A stretch of 20,562 nucleotides of DNA, from assembly GCA_001579985.1 (NCBI GenBank), contig LRSR01003413.1, positions 1 to 20,562 on the forward strand. The letters run 5' to 3'. Of the stretch, positions 10,901 to 19,668 are shown piece after piece. Each line of letters starts with the position of its first letter. Within the stretch, counting starts at the first letter, position 1. This DNA comes from Hypsibius dujardini (Eukaryota; Tardigrada; Eutardigrada; Parachela; Hypsibiidae). The notes below the pieces were generated by a model. That model ran no database searches. It was given only the letters and a program-made list of their open reading frames with translations, and was not told the origin of the DNA. Made by a program: the position numbers and the translations under genes.

Positions 10901-10908
10901 TTCGCCAT
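4914..10908 (-). CDS. IARS1: Isoleucyl-tRNA synthetase, cytosolic (IleRS)
   Basis: Charges tRNA-Ile with isoleucine using ATP in the cytosol. Sixteen coding exons, 5' to 3' on the minus strand: 10908-10790, 10263-9987, 9713-9494, 9320-9192, 9127-8883, 8817-8197, 7862-7687, 7620-7537, 7326-7182, 7107-6987, 6662-6493, 6382-6261, 6195-6093, 5983-5765, 5521-5363, 5273-4914. All phases agree; 3270 nt encode 1089 aa. Class I signatures are HYGH at residues 55-58 and KMSKS at 600-604. The CP1 editing domain shows [11 protein letters not shown] (223-233) and GTGVVHQAP (318-326). The anticodon-binding region includes NWYVR (exon 11). The start [12 protein letters not shown] matches the family. The protein stops after the region corresponding to about residue 1080 of the human enzyme and lacks the C-terminal UNE-I repeats of vertebrate IARS1. 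It shows no mitochondrial targeting sequence and resembles the eukaryotic cytosolic enzyme, not IARS2. Confidence 0.95.
5672..5750 (-). repeat. TGTC/TTTG tetranucleotide array in IleRS intron 14
   Basis: CAGACAGACAAACAGG on the plus strand, hence TGTCTGTC-like on the transcribed strand. It begins about 15 nt downstream of the exon 14 donor (5764/5763), in the intron 5522-5764. Confidence 0.85.
6843..6957 (-). mobile_element. MITE-like inverted-repeat element, copy B (IleRS intron 10)
   Basis: Arms 6851-6871 and 6919-6939 are diverged inverted copies, CTTGCACTCACCGAATTAAG against GCTTAACTCGGTTAGCGCAA. The body matches the reverse complement of copy A, including the central GTACAACAGCCA. The left terminus has lost about 12 bp (the GTGGCAAAAA part), which makes it a truncated copy. 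It lies in the intron 6663-6986. Confidence 0.8.
7354..7450 (-). repeat. TGTC tetranucleotide array in IleRS intron 8
   Basis: GACAGACAGAACGTAAGACAG on the plus strand, with an internal direct repeat of the AACGTAAGACAGACAG phrase. It lies in the intron 7327-7536 and directly abuts the exon-14-like fragment at 7452-7488. Confidence 0.85.
7452..7488 (-). pseudogene. Stray copy of the 3' end of IleRS exon 14, within intron 8
   Basis: On the minus strand this encodes YKSICEAIK followed by GTAATTCG, nearly identical to the true exon 14 end and donor at 5757-5792 ([17 protein letters not shown]). Both copies run straight into a TGTC array. It is not part of the predicted IleRS transcript because exon 8 joins exon 9 in phase across it. 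The copy keeps a plausible donor site but has no matching upstream exon or acceptor. Confidence 0.8.
7975..8160. repeat. AT-rich low-complexity tract in IleRS intron 6
   Basis: Much more AT-rich than its surroundings, with repeated TATCTATATTA phrases (about 8098-8132). It lies inside intron 7863-8196. No gene or clear terminal repeats seen. Confidence 0.6.
9394..9413. repeat. (AATC)n short tandem repeat in IleRS intron 3
   Basis: About five perfect AATC units in the intron 9321-9493. Looser AATC-rich stretches recur in WDR47 intron 1 (about 15887-15980) and the NDUFS8 intron (about 18245-18305 and 18495-18560). Confidence 0.8.
10383..10507 (+). mobile_element. MITE-like inverted-repeat element, copy C (IleRS intron 1)
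   Basis: The best-preserved member. The ~38-bp arms 10383-10421 and 10469-10507 both run from a TACACACGTGRCAAA end to CCGARTTAAGC. It has the same orientation as copy A. It lies in intron 10264-10789, which is otherwise AT-rich with a weak direct repeat of AAATACCCAAA (10295 and 10553). Confidence 0.85.
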
Positions 10909-10942
10909 TGTCGTGGACTGCGTGGAGGACGGGGGGGGGGAA
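10909..10942 (-). promoter_or_regulatory. Splice acceptor candidate just upstream of the IleRS start codon
   Basis: On the minus strand a C10 run (10931-10940) and CCGTCCTCCACGCAG precede TCCACGACAATGG. The AG at 10919-10918 lies 9 nt before the ATG. This could be the end of a 5'UTR intron or a spliced-leader acceptor. ACGACAATGG is a reasonable start context. Confidence 0.5.
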
Positions 10943-12092
10943 ATTAAGTGCCGGTCTCCAGAAACCTGATTTCACACGAGAAAGTGAATAATAATAATAA
11001 TAAAATAAGATTCGGTCCAGCGGGAAAGAACTTCCGAGTTCAGCAGACACCAGCAGAAATAGCAAGAGCCTAAACACACCTCTTTCGGTTGGGAATTTTG
11101 AGATCCCGAGCTTGAAGATAGCTGAAATAACTTAAAACGCTGAGTTTCGTCAGATGGAAAATCTTTCCGACACGTGCATATCGCTGTGGCTGATTGCGTC
11201 AGCAGCCTACAACACAACTGATGATTCACTGTTTCATCGCCCTAATCAAGCGATCGATCTAAGACCCTGTGCTGGTCTTGGTTGCTGTCATTAGTGACGT
11301 CACTACCCAAGGAGCAACTTAAGGCACAACACAGTCAGTACTAGACTGGAAGTGCCGTAACTTCACCTCAACACTGAAATCTCAATCCGGATACGCAAAA
11401 ATTTAGAACACATTTTGAGTTCTACAGCACGGTATCCTGTCATGGGTCCTGTATTGGTCTCTGGAACCTCGATCGCTGCCCGACCGCCTGGACAAGCAGT
11501 CGATGATCATCGACTCGAGTTCATGCCCGTACGATATACCACTCGTACCTCACTGTAATTAGTTATTTAGCAATCATCTTATACTCGTACTTCTACGATT
11601 TCCTTTCATTACTGATGGTGTAATAGTACTATGTATTTCTACCAATTGTGTATACTACTGTAGTGTGCTGGCATATAAAGACAGCAAAACAATCGGACAG
11701 GTCAGCAACGGTAAAAACTTTCCAACTTGCCCATTTCAACCCACTCCCATCACCAATGTCATACCAATGAGAAGGGTAAATGATCCGTACAATAGATTCC
11801 TAGGACAGTGTGATCTTACTTCCATGATTGAAGAATAGTGGGTTGAAGCTGAAGATAGGAACATTTCATCACGAGAAACTCTAGACAGGGGACATCACAA
11901 AACTAGACACCGTCCGATAAAAAAAGAAGCTAAAGCACATGTGCAGCTGGGCAAGACCACTTGTCAAGGAACGCAAAATTATCAACAGTAGGTTCATCCA
12001 GTCATGTATAGGAAAAAAGACACGCAAACTAACTGTATGTCATGGGCGTGAAGCGAGAGACTAAAAACATTAGTTAAAAAGTCGAAAAACCT
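10943..12092. other. Intergenic region between IleRS and WDR47
   Basis: No conserved protein in any frame. It contains an (ATA)n run at 10987-11002, a CRE palindrome at 11294-11303, a perfect 18-bp palindrome at 11498-11515, and a spaced 11-bp inverted pair (11735-11745 with 11837-11847). Because both neighbours are on the minus strand, it should hold the IleRS promoter and the WDR47 3' end. No AATAAA was found close to the WDR47 stop. Confidence 0.55.
11294..11303. promoter_or_regulatory. CRE/ATF-type palindrome GTGACGTCAC upstream of IleRS
   Basis: A full consensus CRE, TGACGTCA, about 390 bp upstream of the IleRS start codon. ATF4-type regulation of aminoacyl-tRNA synthetase genes is known in animals, though through a different composite element. 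Assignment to this promoter is inference. Confidence 0.4.
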
Positions 12093-12292
12093 TCATTGCG
12101 GTAGCTGCGGTCTCGCCCAGAGAACGCACGTTTTATCGGCACTGGTAGTTATGAAAGTCAGATCGCGAGGGTGAAAGTGACACTGGATCACCTTGTCCGA
12201 ATGGGTGGCGGCAATCACCGCGGGAAGCGGTTGGAACAAATTACCTACAAACAACCACATCTTGCCAGACTATCATCCCAGTTCTGTCTAAC

Positions 12293-12372
<80 letters not shown>

Positions 12373-15300
12373 AAGAGCAAATTGAGACAAAAAGTCGTCA
12401 CACGCACCTTCCATGTTGTGAGCGAGAACAGTTTTGTCGTACGATGCGGTGAGGAGGAGATTAGACTTTGGAGCGATGGATAGACCGCGGGTTTCCTTCT
12501 GATGCGCTTTGATGATTTGGATTGTGCGGTCGCCGCATAGATCCCATATCATCAGGTCGCCATTCTCATGAGTGGTTGCAAGCACCTTTCCGGTCGCGTC
12601 TACTCTAACACAAGTGACTGGGGTATCTGAAAAGAGTAAAGACAAAAACTATTACAAGTGAGATCAGAAGGAAACAAAGAGTTTGATACGGAGACAGATA
12701 AAGTAGACAGAACATCCAGCAGAACGGTCAAACAACAGAGAACCGGATGAGAGTAAAATAAAGAGTAAGCTAACCTGGTGAACCGCGCTGGTTATCGATA
12801 ATCCTTATCGCGGATGGTTTGCGAATGTCAAAAAGCCGGCACGTTTTATCCGCGGATCCACTGACAAAGAAATGTCCCGCCCAGGTGTGTAGCGAAAAGA
12901 CCGAGCCGGTATGCTCATTGTATGTCTTGACCGGTGTTAGGGGTCCGCAGTCCGTCAAGATGATCTTCCCATCCGCGGAGCCGGAGATCATTCCGCTGAC
13001 GGCTGAGCTTGCCTGGTTCATGAATACAATATCCCGGATAGTGTCAGCATGAATTCGCAGATCCATGTTCTTGTCTACACAAAAAGATCGGTTTGGAAGG
13101 GACCGTGACAGGACAGTGTGTCATAGTTTGAATAGGTAAGGTAGTTGTAAACCGACCTATTAAGCATTGTCGCTGTGCATCGAATCCCGCGAGCTTGATG
13201 GTTTTGTCGTTAGATCCTGTGGCGAGGAGATCACCGGGAGGATCCCAAGCCATGCAAAACACGGAGCTCTTGTGATAAGAAGCGCGTTGATCCACCACCG
13301 GAGCCTGGACTGCTACTTGTTCGGGTCTCAGTGATCTGCAACCAAGAACACGCCTTACAGATGGGTCAATGCTAAACACCTTTGGCCAGAAAAATAGGGA
13401 CGCTCGATTTGTCAAGAGGCAATTTGTTACCACAAGGCTGCAGGCTATACACATATGGTCTTGTGGCTAACTATTTCCGCCTCAAATCAAAGTACGCTTT
13501 TGTACAGCCTGCAGCCTTGTGGTAAAAAATTGCCTCTTGACAAATCGAGCGTACCGATTTTTCTGGCCAAAGGTGTACGTGTTAGCTAATCAGCGGAACA
13601 CAAACGGCAGGAAAGGATAAACGGATGAAAACAACAGATATTTTAAATGAAGAAAAAGGCAAGTAAGCATCCTAACTAAGAGTACTAAGCTTGAAACGCA
13701 TCCAGAGCTACGGTCTACGGAATAGCGGATACTAAAACCTAACTGAAACCAAACTGAAACAAACACGGCCGACAAACAGACACCAAGAATAACCATAAAC
13801 TCACCGGAGATGATCCAACGCCGGATACGAGCAGATTCGCAAGATTTGCGAATTGCTTCCGACTGCGTAAAAGTTTCCCGATGGATGAAACGCAGCGCAA
13901 CGAATAGCAGCAGTATCCTTCACCGTCTGGATAGGAATAAACTGTCGCGCTTCCAGCTCCTAAAACAATTCCAAAGGCAAAAGTAAGAGCACTGCCGGGA
14001 CGAGAGATCACCACCAGACTCTTAGCATCAGCGTAACCAATGCCATACCTGCATATTGGAAGCGGCAGGCACATGCCCAAAGGAATTCTGACTACTGGCT
14101 GTTGAGAGTTTCTCGGTGCGCTCCAGATGACTATCAGGAGTGCTTCCGTTTCGCGATGATGGCTGCTGCCCGGCACCAGTCGCAGAGCCGCCAGGCGATC
14201 GGTTAACAGACGCCACTTTTGCAGCGTCCTTCTGCGGAGAGGAACTCGTGTTCGTCGAGCTCTTCGGAGAATTCCCATCCTTCACGTTCCGACTGGCGTT
14301 CCGACTCATCGGAGAACTGCTCAACTGAGAAGTTGACGACGACTCAACATGAGATTCATCTTGTTGATAAACTAACGGGCTGATAGCTGCTAGTTTCGGT
14401 GGTTCCGGATAATCTGCCGAGCCGCTACGCAGTGGAACCGGTGTGATGATGCCCGCAGCAGGCTCCAGAATTTGTGCCATGAGGAGGTCGCGTTCCCGCT
14501 GGCGAGCCTCCAAGTCGTCTTTGGTCTTCTTGCGGTCCTCTTCAAACCTCGTTCGCTCCAGGTTGGGATGTTTCTCGAACGACGGTGTCGAATCCGCATC
14601 ATCTGAAAACGATTAAGTAATAAGATATAGCTAAGATAACAGTCGCGTAGTAAATCGATTTCACACACACGCCACGGACAGCTGAGCAAACGGAACCAAT
14701 GGAATTCTCACGGAGTGAGGGACGGTCTGACAGAGCATGCGCGTGGAGTAGTAAACAGAACCCAAACAAATACTAAAACTGAGTATTTGAGTGAAGAATA
14801 CATGGAATCGATAAGCCCTACAGGAAAATACTGACACATTAGGTACAAGCAAGTACAGTACATGGGCCCCACTGTCCAACGGTAAAAGAACACCGAAGCT
14901 CACAAGTATCCGTTCCGATAGCCACAGCATCTTACCGAATTTCTTCTTCAACCGCGGCGACGGCGTCGGCGGTAACGACAATGACTCGTTCTCCTCCTCC
15001 CCAAACCCGACATGTTCCGTGATCGGCGACAACGGCTCTCCCGGTGACTCCAACGACAGACGAGCATCTCCTCCAGCACCACTGGTCCGACCGCCCGATC
15101 CACCCATCATTCCATCCGATAAATGAGCCAAATCGGCTCGTGCCGACCGTGACGGACTCTGCCGCGGCGTTGAACCGGCAAAGATCCCCGACACAAACGG
15201 ATCTTCCTGACCGAGGCCGCCGAGATGGAACGACTGCGACAACACCCGCTGCCGCGCGGAGGAACTTCCAACGTTCTTCTTCCGGAACCCATCCATCTGC

Positions 15301-16599
15301 TCGACCATGGACTGGACCATCCGATCGTTGACCGGTGCGCGGGATGAGGCGGAACTGGCGTCGCCGTCGTTCTTGTTCTTCGCACGGATCGGTGCTTGCT
15401 GGATAATTTCTGTCCATGTCGCCTCGAGGGCTGGCTTCTCGAATTTCCGGTAGTTGAGCGGGAGATTCTTCTCCTCAAACTGACAGGTGAACACTTCCGC
15501 CGGGATGACTTGTAACCAGCATAAAAGGGCCATGTCGGGTTCGGGGGAAGATTTGGGTAGGAGACCGCTGAAGCGGAGATCGTCGGAGCCTTTCTTCGCT
15601 CGTTGCGGACAAAGACGCCAAGCAGTCTCATAGAGCAATCCTGGAAGCAAAAGAAAATATGAACGTGAAACTAAAACCACACCTCCACCCTAATATAATT
15701 TAATGACTGTTTTCGCATTCAAAATTAAATTATTACACAAGTTTCGTTTCATAAATTTTTTATTCAAAAAAACGGTGTGGTTTTACACCTATGCTTATAA
15801 TAGCAGACAAAAAAATTATCTGCAACATACAGTTCAGGGCAAAAAAAATCAATAGGAAAATAAAGAATCATCCATCCCAACTCCCCAATCAATCAAGTAA
15901 CGAGACTAACGACTCATGAAAATAGCCAATCAATTAATCAATCCAATCAATTCAGACACATCAATACAACTAATCAACCAATCCACCGAACCCACCTTTG
16001 ATCAAGAGATGTGCCAAGCGATTTGCCGGACTCTGCGTCACCTCGGTCGGCGTGTGGTGGCCCTCCACCTGCAACACCGACTCCACCATCGGTCGCACTT
16101 CCCGGAAACACATCACCCTCGCACTGCTGGGATTCCAGTCACGGTACTCCGGGTGATCCTGGATCCGCGGATAAGACAACAGCAAGCGATACTCATTAAA
16201 TTCCGCCTTGTCGCACACCGCCTGCAGATCGTTCAGACAACTCAACGCCGCATGATCGGAAAACTTGGTATTCCCGATTTCATTTTTGATGCAGAGCAAC
16301 TCCAGGTACTTATACTTGTGGACGATCTTCTTGAAGAAGTTGTAGTCGAAATTAGGCGCTTCCGTCAACGGCTCCACGTAGTCCACCGCGTCGTCCCACA
16401 GGCCCTCGAAGATGAGATTGCGGAGGAAGATCACCTCCTCGGAGAAGGCGCCGTTCACCAGGCCCGTCTCCCGTTCCAGCGTCACTTGGGAGATGTTGAG
16501 ATTCTTCGACTCGAGATAGTCGAGGATGAGGATGATGATTTCGCGGTCGGAGACGTTGATTTGCGAGCCCGCAGTGGTCGAATTAGGCTTGATTACCAT
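12093..16599 (-). CDS. WDR47: WDR47 (nemitin)-like WD40 repeat protein
   Basis: Microtubule-associated regulator; the vertebrate orthologue binds MAP8 and CAMSAP proteins in neurons and cilia. Eight coding exons on the minus strand: 16599-15996, 15640-14936, 14602-14049, 13959-13805, 13335-13157, 13074-12775, 12626-12408, 12244-12093. All phases agree; 2868 nt encode 955 aa, against about 919 in human. Residues about 17-49 are LisH and 54-110 CTLH. Diagnostic matches are DWNPSSARVMCF in exon 1 and LLIKGLLYE across the exon 1/2 join. Residues about 240-620 are a Ser/Pro-rich linker with a charged helical stretch near 440-480. WD40 repeats run from about 622 to the end, for example FHPSGNFYAVGSNS, LLATGSNDKTIKL, FVSGSADKTCRLFD and ITTSADKTCVLW. 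The start was chosen at MVIKPN, just before the LisH; the frame stays open upstream to 16752. The stop is TGA. Confidence 0.93.
12293..12369 (+). repeat. (TGTC)n microsatellite in WDR47 intron 7
   Basis: About 19 near-perfect TGTC units on the plus strand, the purest array in the window. It lies in the short intron 12245-12407. Here the transcribed strand carries GACA, opposite in sense to the arrays in NUP96 and IleRS. Confidence 0.95.
13376..13576. mobile_element. Fold-back (long inverted repeat) element in WDR47 intron 4
   Basis: The 75-bp arms 13376-13450 and 13502-13576 are inverted copies with 4 mismatches, separated by a 51-bp spacer. The ends read ACACCTTTGGCCAGAAAAAT. It lies in intron 13336-13804. 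It would form a long hairpin in the pre-mRNA. No coding capacity and no convincing target duplication (GCTAA occurs near both sides but not symmetrically). Probably a MITE or fold-back transposon. Confidence 0.9.
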
Positions 16600-17319
16600 T
16601 TTTAGCCTGTGCGAATCCTCGAGTGGTCGAAGAAAAGTCACATCATGGAAGAAAAAAGGGATGTGCAATGCAAAAAAATAGGGGCACACACGCAGTTTCG
16701 GAGAATTACACAAGTGCAGGAAATAATCCACAACATTGAATTTAAATAGCAATGTGAAAGCGGTTAATCAGATCACCCGTGAATCGGATCAAACCGACCA
16801 GCTTCCGGCTTCCTCCTACTGTATCGTATCCTCCCCGCCTCTAGGGACAATTTTATGCCCTAGGGCGTGCATTCCGCCCGTGTCTGCTCTTAAGTTAAAC
16901 TTGTGCGCATCTGTATGCGCACTGTGTGGCAATTTAAACATGTGTGAGCGTGTGCGTGCGTGTATGTGCGCCTAAATTTTAAACTGTGGGTGTATGTGTG
17001 GCACGGGGGCGGTGCTTAGATGTCGCTTGAGACCAGGAGGATACGGTACTGTACCTATCCCAGGCCACTGCTGCTTGCTTCCGAACTTCTACAACTATGG
17101 GGAAACTATCCCGCGGAAATCTCCGCCTCTGACGTCGTCCGATCTTACTGCTAGACTGTTTCGGTATACTCCGCTGGCTAAGTGATGGAAGACATTACAG
17201 CAGTTGAAGACATGCGCCTAAAAATGAGCAATCCTGATCCCGATCAGGTTGGTCTGTTGTCCGTGCAGATTACAGCACCAACCAATAACAGCATGGGTGT
17301 GTGGTGTTGGCATGGGTGG

Positions 17320-17468
17320 GTGGCAACCGCGGTTTTAATGTGTTGCAATGGTTGCAATGCAATACAACCGCGGCTACAGATCATTACAATGGGTGGTTGA
17401 TTGGTTGATTGAAACATTACTACGCGGTTGCAACCGCGATCGCAATGTATTAAAACCGCGGTTGCAAC
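17320..17468. mobile_element. Small fold-back element with CAACCGCGG-type repeats
   Basis: The terminal inverted repeats 17320-17348 and 17440-17468 share GCAACCGCGGTTTTAAT. Inside are nested copies, including the perfect 16-bp palindrome CGCGGTTGCAACCGCG (17423-17438) and CAATACAACCGCGG. About 150 bp, non-coding, MITE-like. Confidence 0.75.
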
Positions 17469-17598
17469 CGATCCGTGCCAGCACTACTGATGTACAGCCT
17501 ATCGCCATGATTCTGCTCTCTGGAGGGTTTCACTAGATTTTCAAAGCGCATCACAAACTTTGAAGAAAATAATTGAAACAAGCGATAAAGACTCCAAG

Positions 17599-17634
17599 AG
17601 AACGTCCACTGAATCAGGATTCAGTGGACGTTCT
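17599..17634. repeat. Perfect 17-bp inverted repeat (hairpin)
   Basis: AGAACGTCCACTGAATC, a 2-base AG spacer, then its exact reverse complement. It lies about 210 bp downstream of the NDUFS8 stop. Function unknown; either a fold-back remnant or a structural element. Confidence 0.85.
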
Positions 17635-17840
17635 ATCAGTTTCCCAATTCAGTGTCGCATCTATCGTCAAATGATGAAACCAAAATTTATTCCTTCGATC
17701 AAGGCCGTCGACGATCGAACCAGCTGGACAAGTTGGAAGTAGCGACCGCTTAGTACATGCATTCAGCTAAATACAAATAGCAAAATCAACACCAAACAGT
17801 CTACAGACTAAATAACACGAAAGCATAATCATCACGCTCT

Positions 17841-17846
17841 TTTATT
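17841..17846 (-). terminator. AATAAA poly(A) signal immediately after the NDUFS8 stop
   Basis: The minus strand reads TAT CGA TAG AATAAA AGAGC, so the hexamer follows the TAG with no gap. The 3'UTR should be a few tens of bases. Confidence 0.75.
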
Positions 17847-18956
17847 CTATCGATACAAGTGATCGGCCTCCAAGTTTGCCGCAATTTCCGCCTCCCACCG
17901 ATCACCGTTGGTCAGCAGTTTGTCCTTGTTGTACAACAGCTCCTCACGCGTCTCCGTTGAATATTCAAAGTTCGGCCCCTCCACGATCGCGTCCACAGGG
18001 CATGCCTCCTGGCACAGCCCGCAGTAAATGCACTTGGTCATGTCGATGTCGTAGCGCGTTGTTCGGCGACTGCCGTCTGGCCGTTCCTCCGCCTCGATCG
18101 TGATAGCCTGAGGGAGCGTGAATTTTATAAAACATCAGCTTAAACATGAGGAAACAGTAAATCATCAAAGGACGACACGATCTGTAAAATCTGCAGAGAA
18201 CGCCGTAAATTTGGTATACGCGTATATATTTTTACTGCAATATCACAAATCAATCAATCTGAACACCAGTGAACTAAAAAAAATTAACAAATTCACTAAT
18301 CAATGAACAGAAATTCAGGATCAATCTACCGACATCAAGCTACGGATAACACGACTGCCGACTAAAGAATACATTGAAACTAATAATTAAAACTAACACT
18401 AATATATGCAACGCAAATGTGAACGAACTAAAACTTTGGAATCGTCGAAAATCAATGGGGAAAAGCCGCGTAGACATGACTCAACACAGCAAATCCATCA
18501 ATCAATCAAAACAAGGTTACTTAAACCATACAGTTCCCAATTCAGCCAATCAATCACACCAACCCATACCTGAGCTGGGCAGACGGCCTCGCAGAGTTTG
18601 CAAGCGATGCAGCGCTCCTCACCCGACGGATACCGCCGCAATGCGTGCTCGCCCCGGAAACGCGGACTGAGCGGACCCTTTTCAAAGGGGTAGTTGATAG
18701 TAGCAGGTTCCTTGAACATGTGCCCAATCACCACCATCATGCCGCGCAGCAGCTCATTCATAAAGATGCTGTGGGCTGCCCGTTCTTGTACCTCCACCCA
18801 GGACACATCCTCCAACCGCGGCGGATTTACTAATTTATAGGCTGGTCGGGAGGAGGAGACGCAGATAGTCCGCACACCACCGCCGGATAAAACGGGGAGA
18901 CGAGCAATGCCACCATAGACCCTTCTTGAGGTGGAAAGTAAACTGGATGCAGCCAT
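17847..18956 (-). CDS. NDUFS8: NADH dehydrogenase iron-sulfur protein 8 (complex I TYKY subunit)
   Basis: Nuclear-encoded core subunit of mitochondrial complex I that carries two [4Fe-4S] clusters (N6a, N6b) on the path from the peripheral arm towards the quinone site. Two coding exons on the minus strand, 18956-18570 and 18107-17847, joined in phase 0; 648 nt encode 215 aa, close to the human 210. Residues about 1-35 are Ser/Arg-rich without acidic residues, a typical mitochondrial presequence. The conserved [11 protein letters not shown] and [24 protein letters not shown]-type region follows. Cluster ligands are Cys116, 119, 122 with 126 and Cys155, 158, 161 with 165, in [12 protein letters not shown] and [12 protein letters not shown]. 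The end matches the family (WEAEIAAN...LYR). The single coding intron falls exactly between the two ferredoxin motifs. The stop is TAG. Confidence 0.97.
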
Positions 18957-18960
18957 TTAT

Positions 18961-19163
18961 CTGAAACACAAATTATAGCCCGAAAATCAAGCACACTGTG
19001 TCAATTACGTCCAAAAATAATGGTCAGATTGAAAAATCCGACAAAAAATTCAAACTACAGTGGACAAAATCGGGGCCAGGTGAGAGGATGAGTTTTTTCA
19101 TTCTCTCCCTGATCGTCTGGCCTGGCGCATCACAAGTTTAGAACGGAGGTGGTGGAGACGTAC
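18961..19163 (-). other. Predicted 5'UTR intron of NDUFS8
   Basis: On the minus strand a strong donor, GAAGCAG|GTACGT (GT at 19163-19162), and a strong acceptor, TTTGTGTTTCAG|ATAAATGG (AG at 18962-18961), enclose 203 bp. The acceptor is 4 nt before the start codon. The alternative is a spliced-leader acceptor. No transcript evidence is available. Confidence 0.5.
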
Positions 19164-19432
19164 CTGCTTCGGAGGTGGTTTTCCCACACAGAATATTCCT
19201 TGGTGTAAATAAACTCAGTGATAAAGCCAAACTAGGAGCACAAAATTTTTAAATTGGAAAACTGGAATCCAAACCAAACGCAGCATGTAGAGCGTCGTCG
19301 TCGTCTATGCGTACAATGTACATTAAATGCCGTTGATTGACTGATACCAAGTCAAAGCTCGATTGAATGATTTGTAGATAGATCACTGTTACTGCCAGCG
19401 AATCGTCAATCAACCAAGCAAATCTGAATTTT

Positions 19433-19668
19433 CGGTATGAGGAGACGTTTATATTTCGGCTCACGCTCCACTTGGTCGATAAATCGGTTCATGAGTTTTT
19501 CTTTGACGGCCGGTGCTTGATTGTTTGAATTTTAGACGTGGTAAAGTATACTAGGATATAATACAAAAAATCAAACAATCAAGCATCCGCCATAAAGAGA
19601 AATCCACGAGTGAGCCGATTTATCGACCAAGTGGAGCGTGAGCCGAAAAACAGATTTCACCTCATACG
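19433..19668. mobile_element. Fold-back element upstream of NDUFS8
   Basis: Core arms 19454-19532 and 19565-19648 are inverted copies. A TTTCGGCTCACGCTCCACTT-type block continues through GGTCGATAAATCGG, and an inner GCTTGATTGTTTGA block follows a small indel. Pairing resumes outside the core (GTATGAGG at 19435-19442, CCTCATAC at 19660-19667). The spacer is about 32 bp. No open frame spans it. Confidence 0.85.

Larger units (their letters stand above)
16600..17846. other. Intergenic region between WDR47 and NDUFS8
   Basis: Should contain the WDR47 5'UTR and promoter. Frames at 16736-16975 and 17182-17400 resemble no known protein. There is a TG/GC-rich stretch at about 16930-16975, a fold-back element at 17320-17468 and a perfect hairpin at 17599-17634. 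On the minus strand GCACAG|GCTAAAAATGG places an AG 7-8 nt before the WDR47 ATG, a possible acceptor with a weak pyrimidine tract. Confidence 0.5.

Noticed and set aside
14028-14278. Overlapping alternative minus-strand frame across 13739-14278
   Set aside because: The WDR47 linker and WD40 homology lie in the frames used by exons 14602-14049 and 13959-13805; the overlapping frame reads through a donor and an intron.
15916-16605. Plus-strand 229-codon open frame
   Set aside because: Antisense of WDR47 exon 1; residue composition is that of a complement of a coding exon, with no recognisable domain.
12093-18956. Three same-strand genes considered as a polycistronic operon
   Set aside because: Gaps of about 1.2 kb, and two of the genes have their own poly(A) signals; too wide for typical trans-spliced operons, although trans-splicing itself remains possible.
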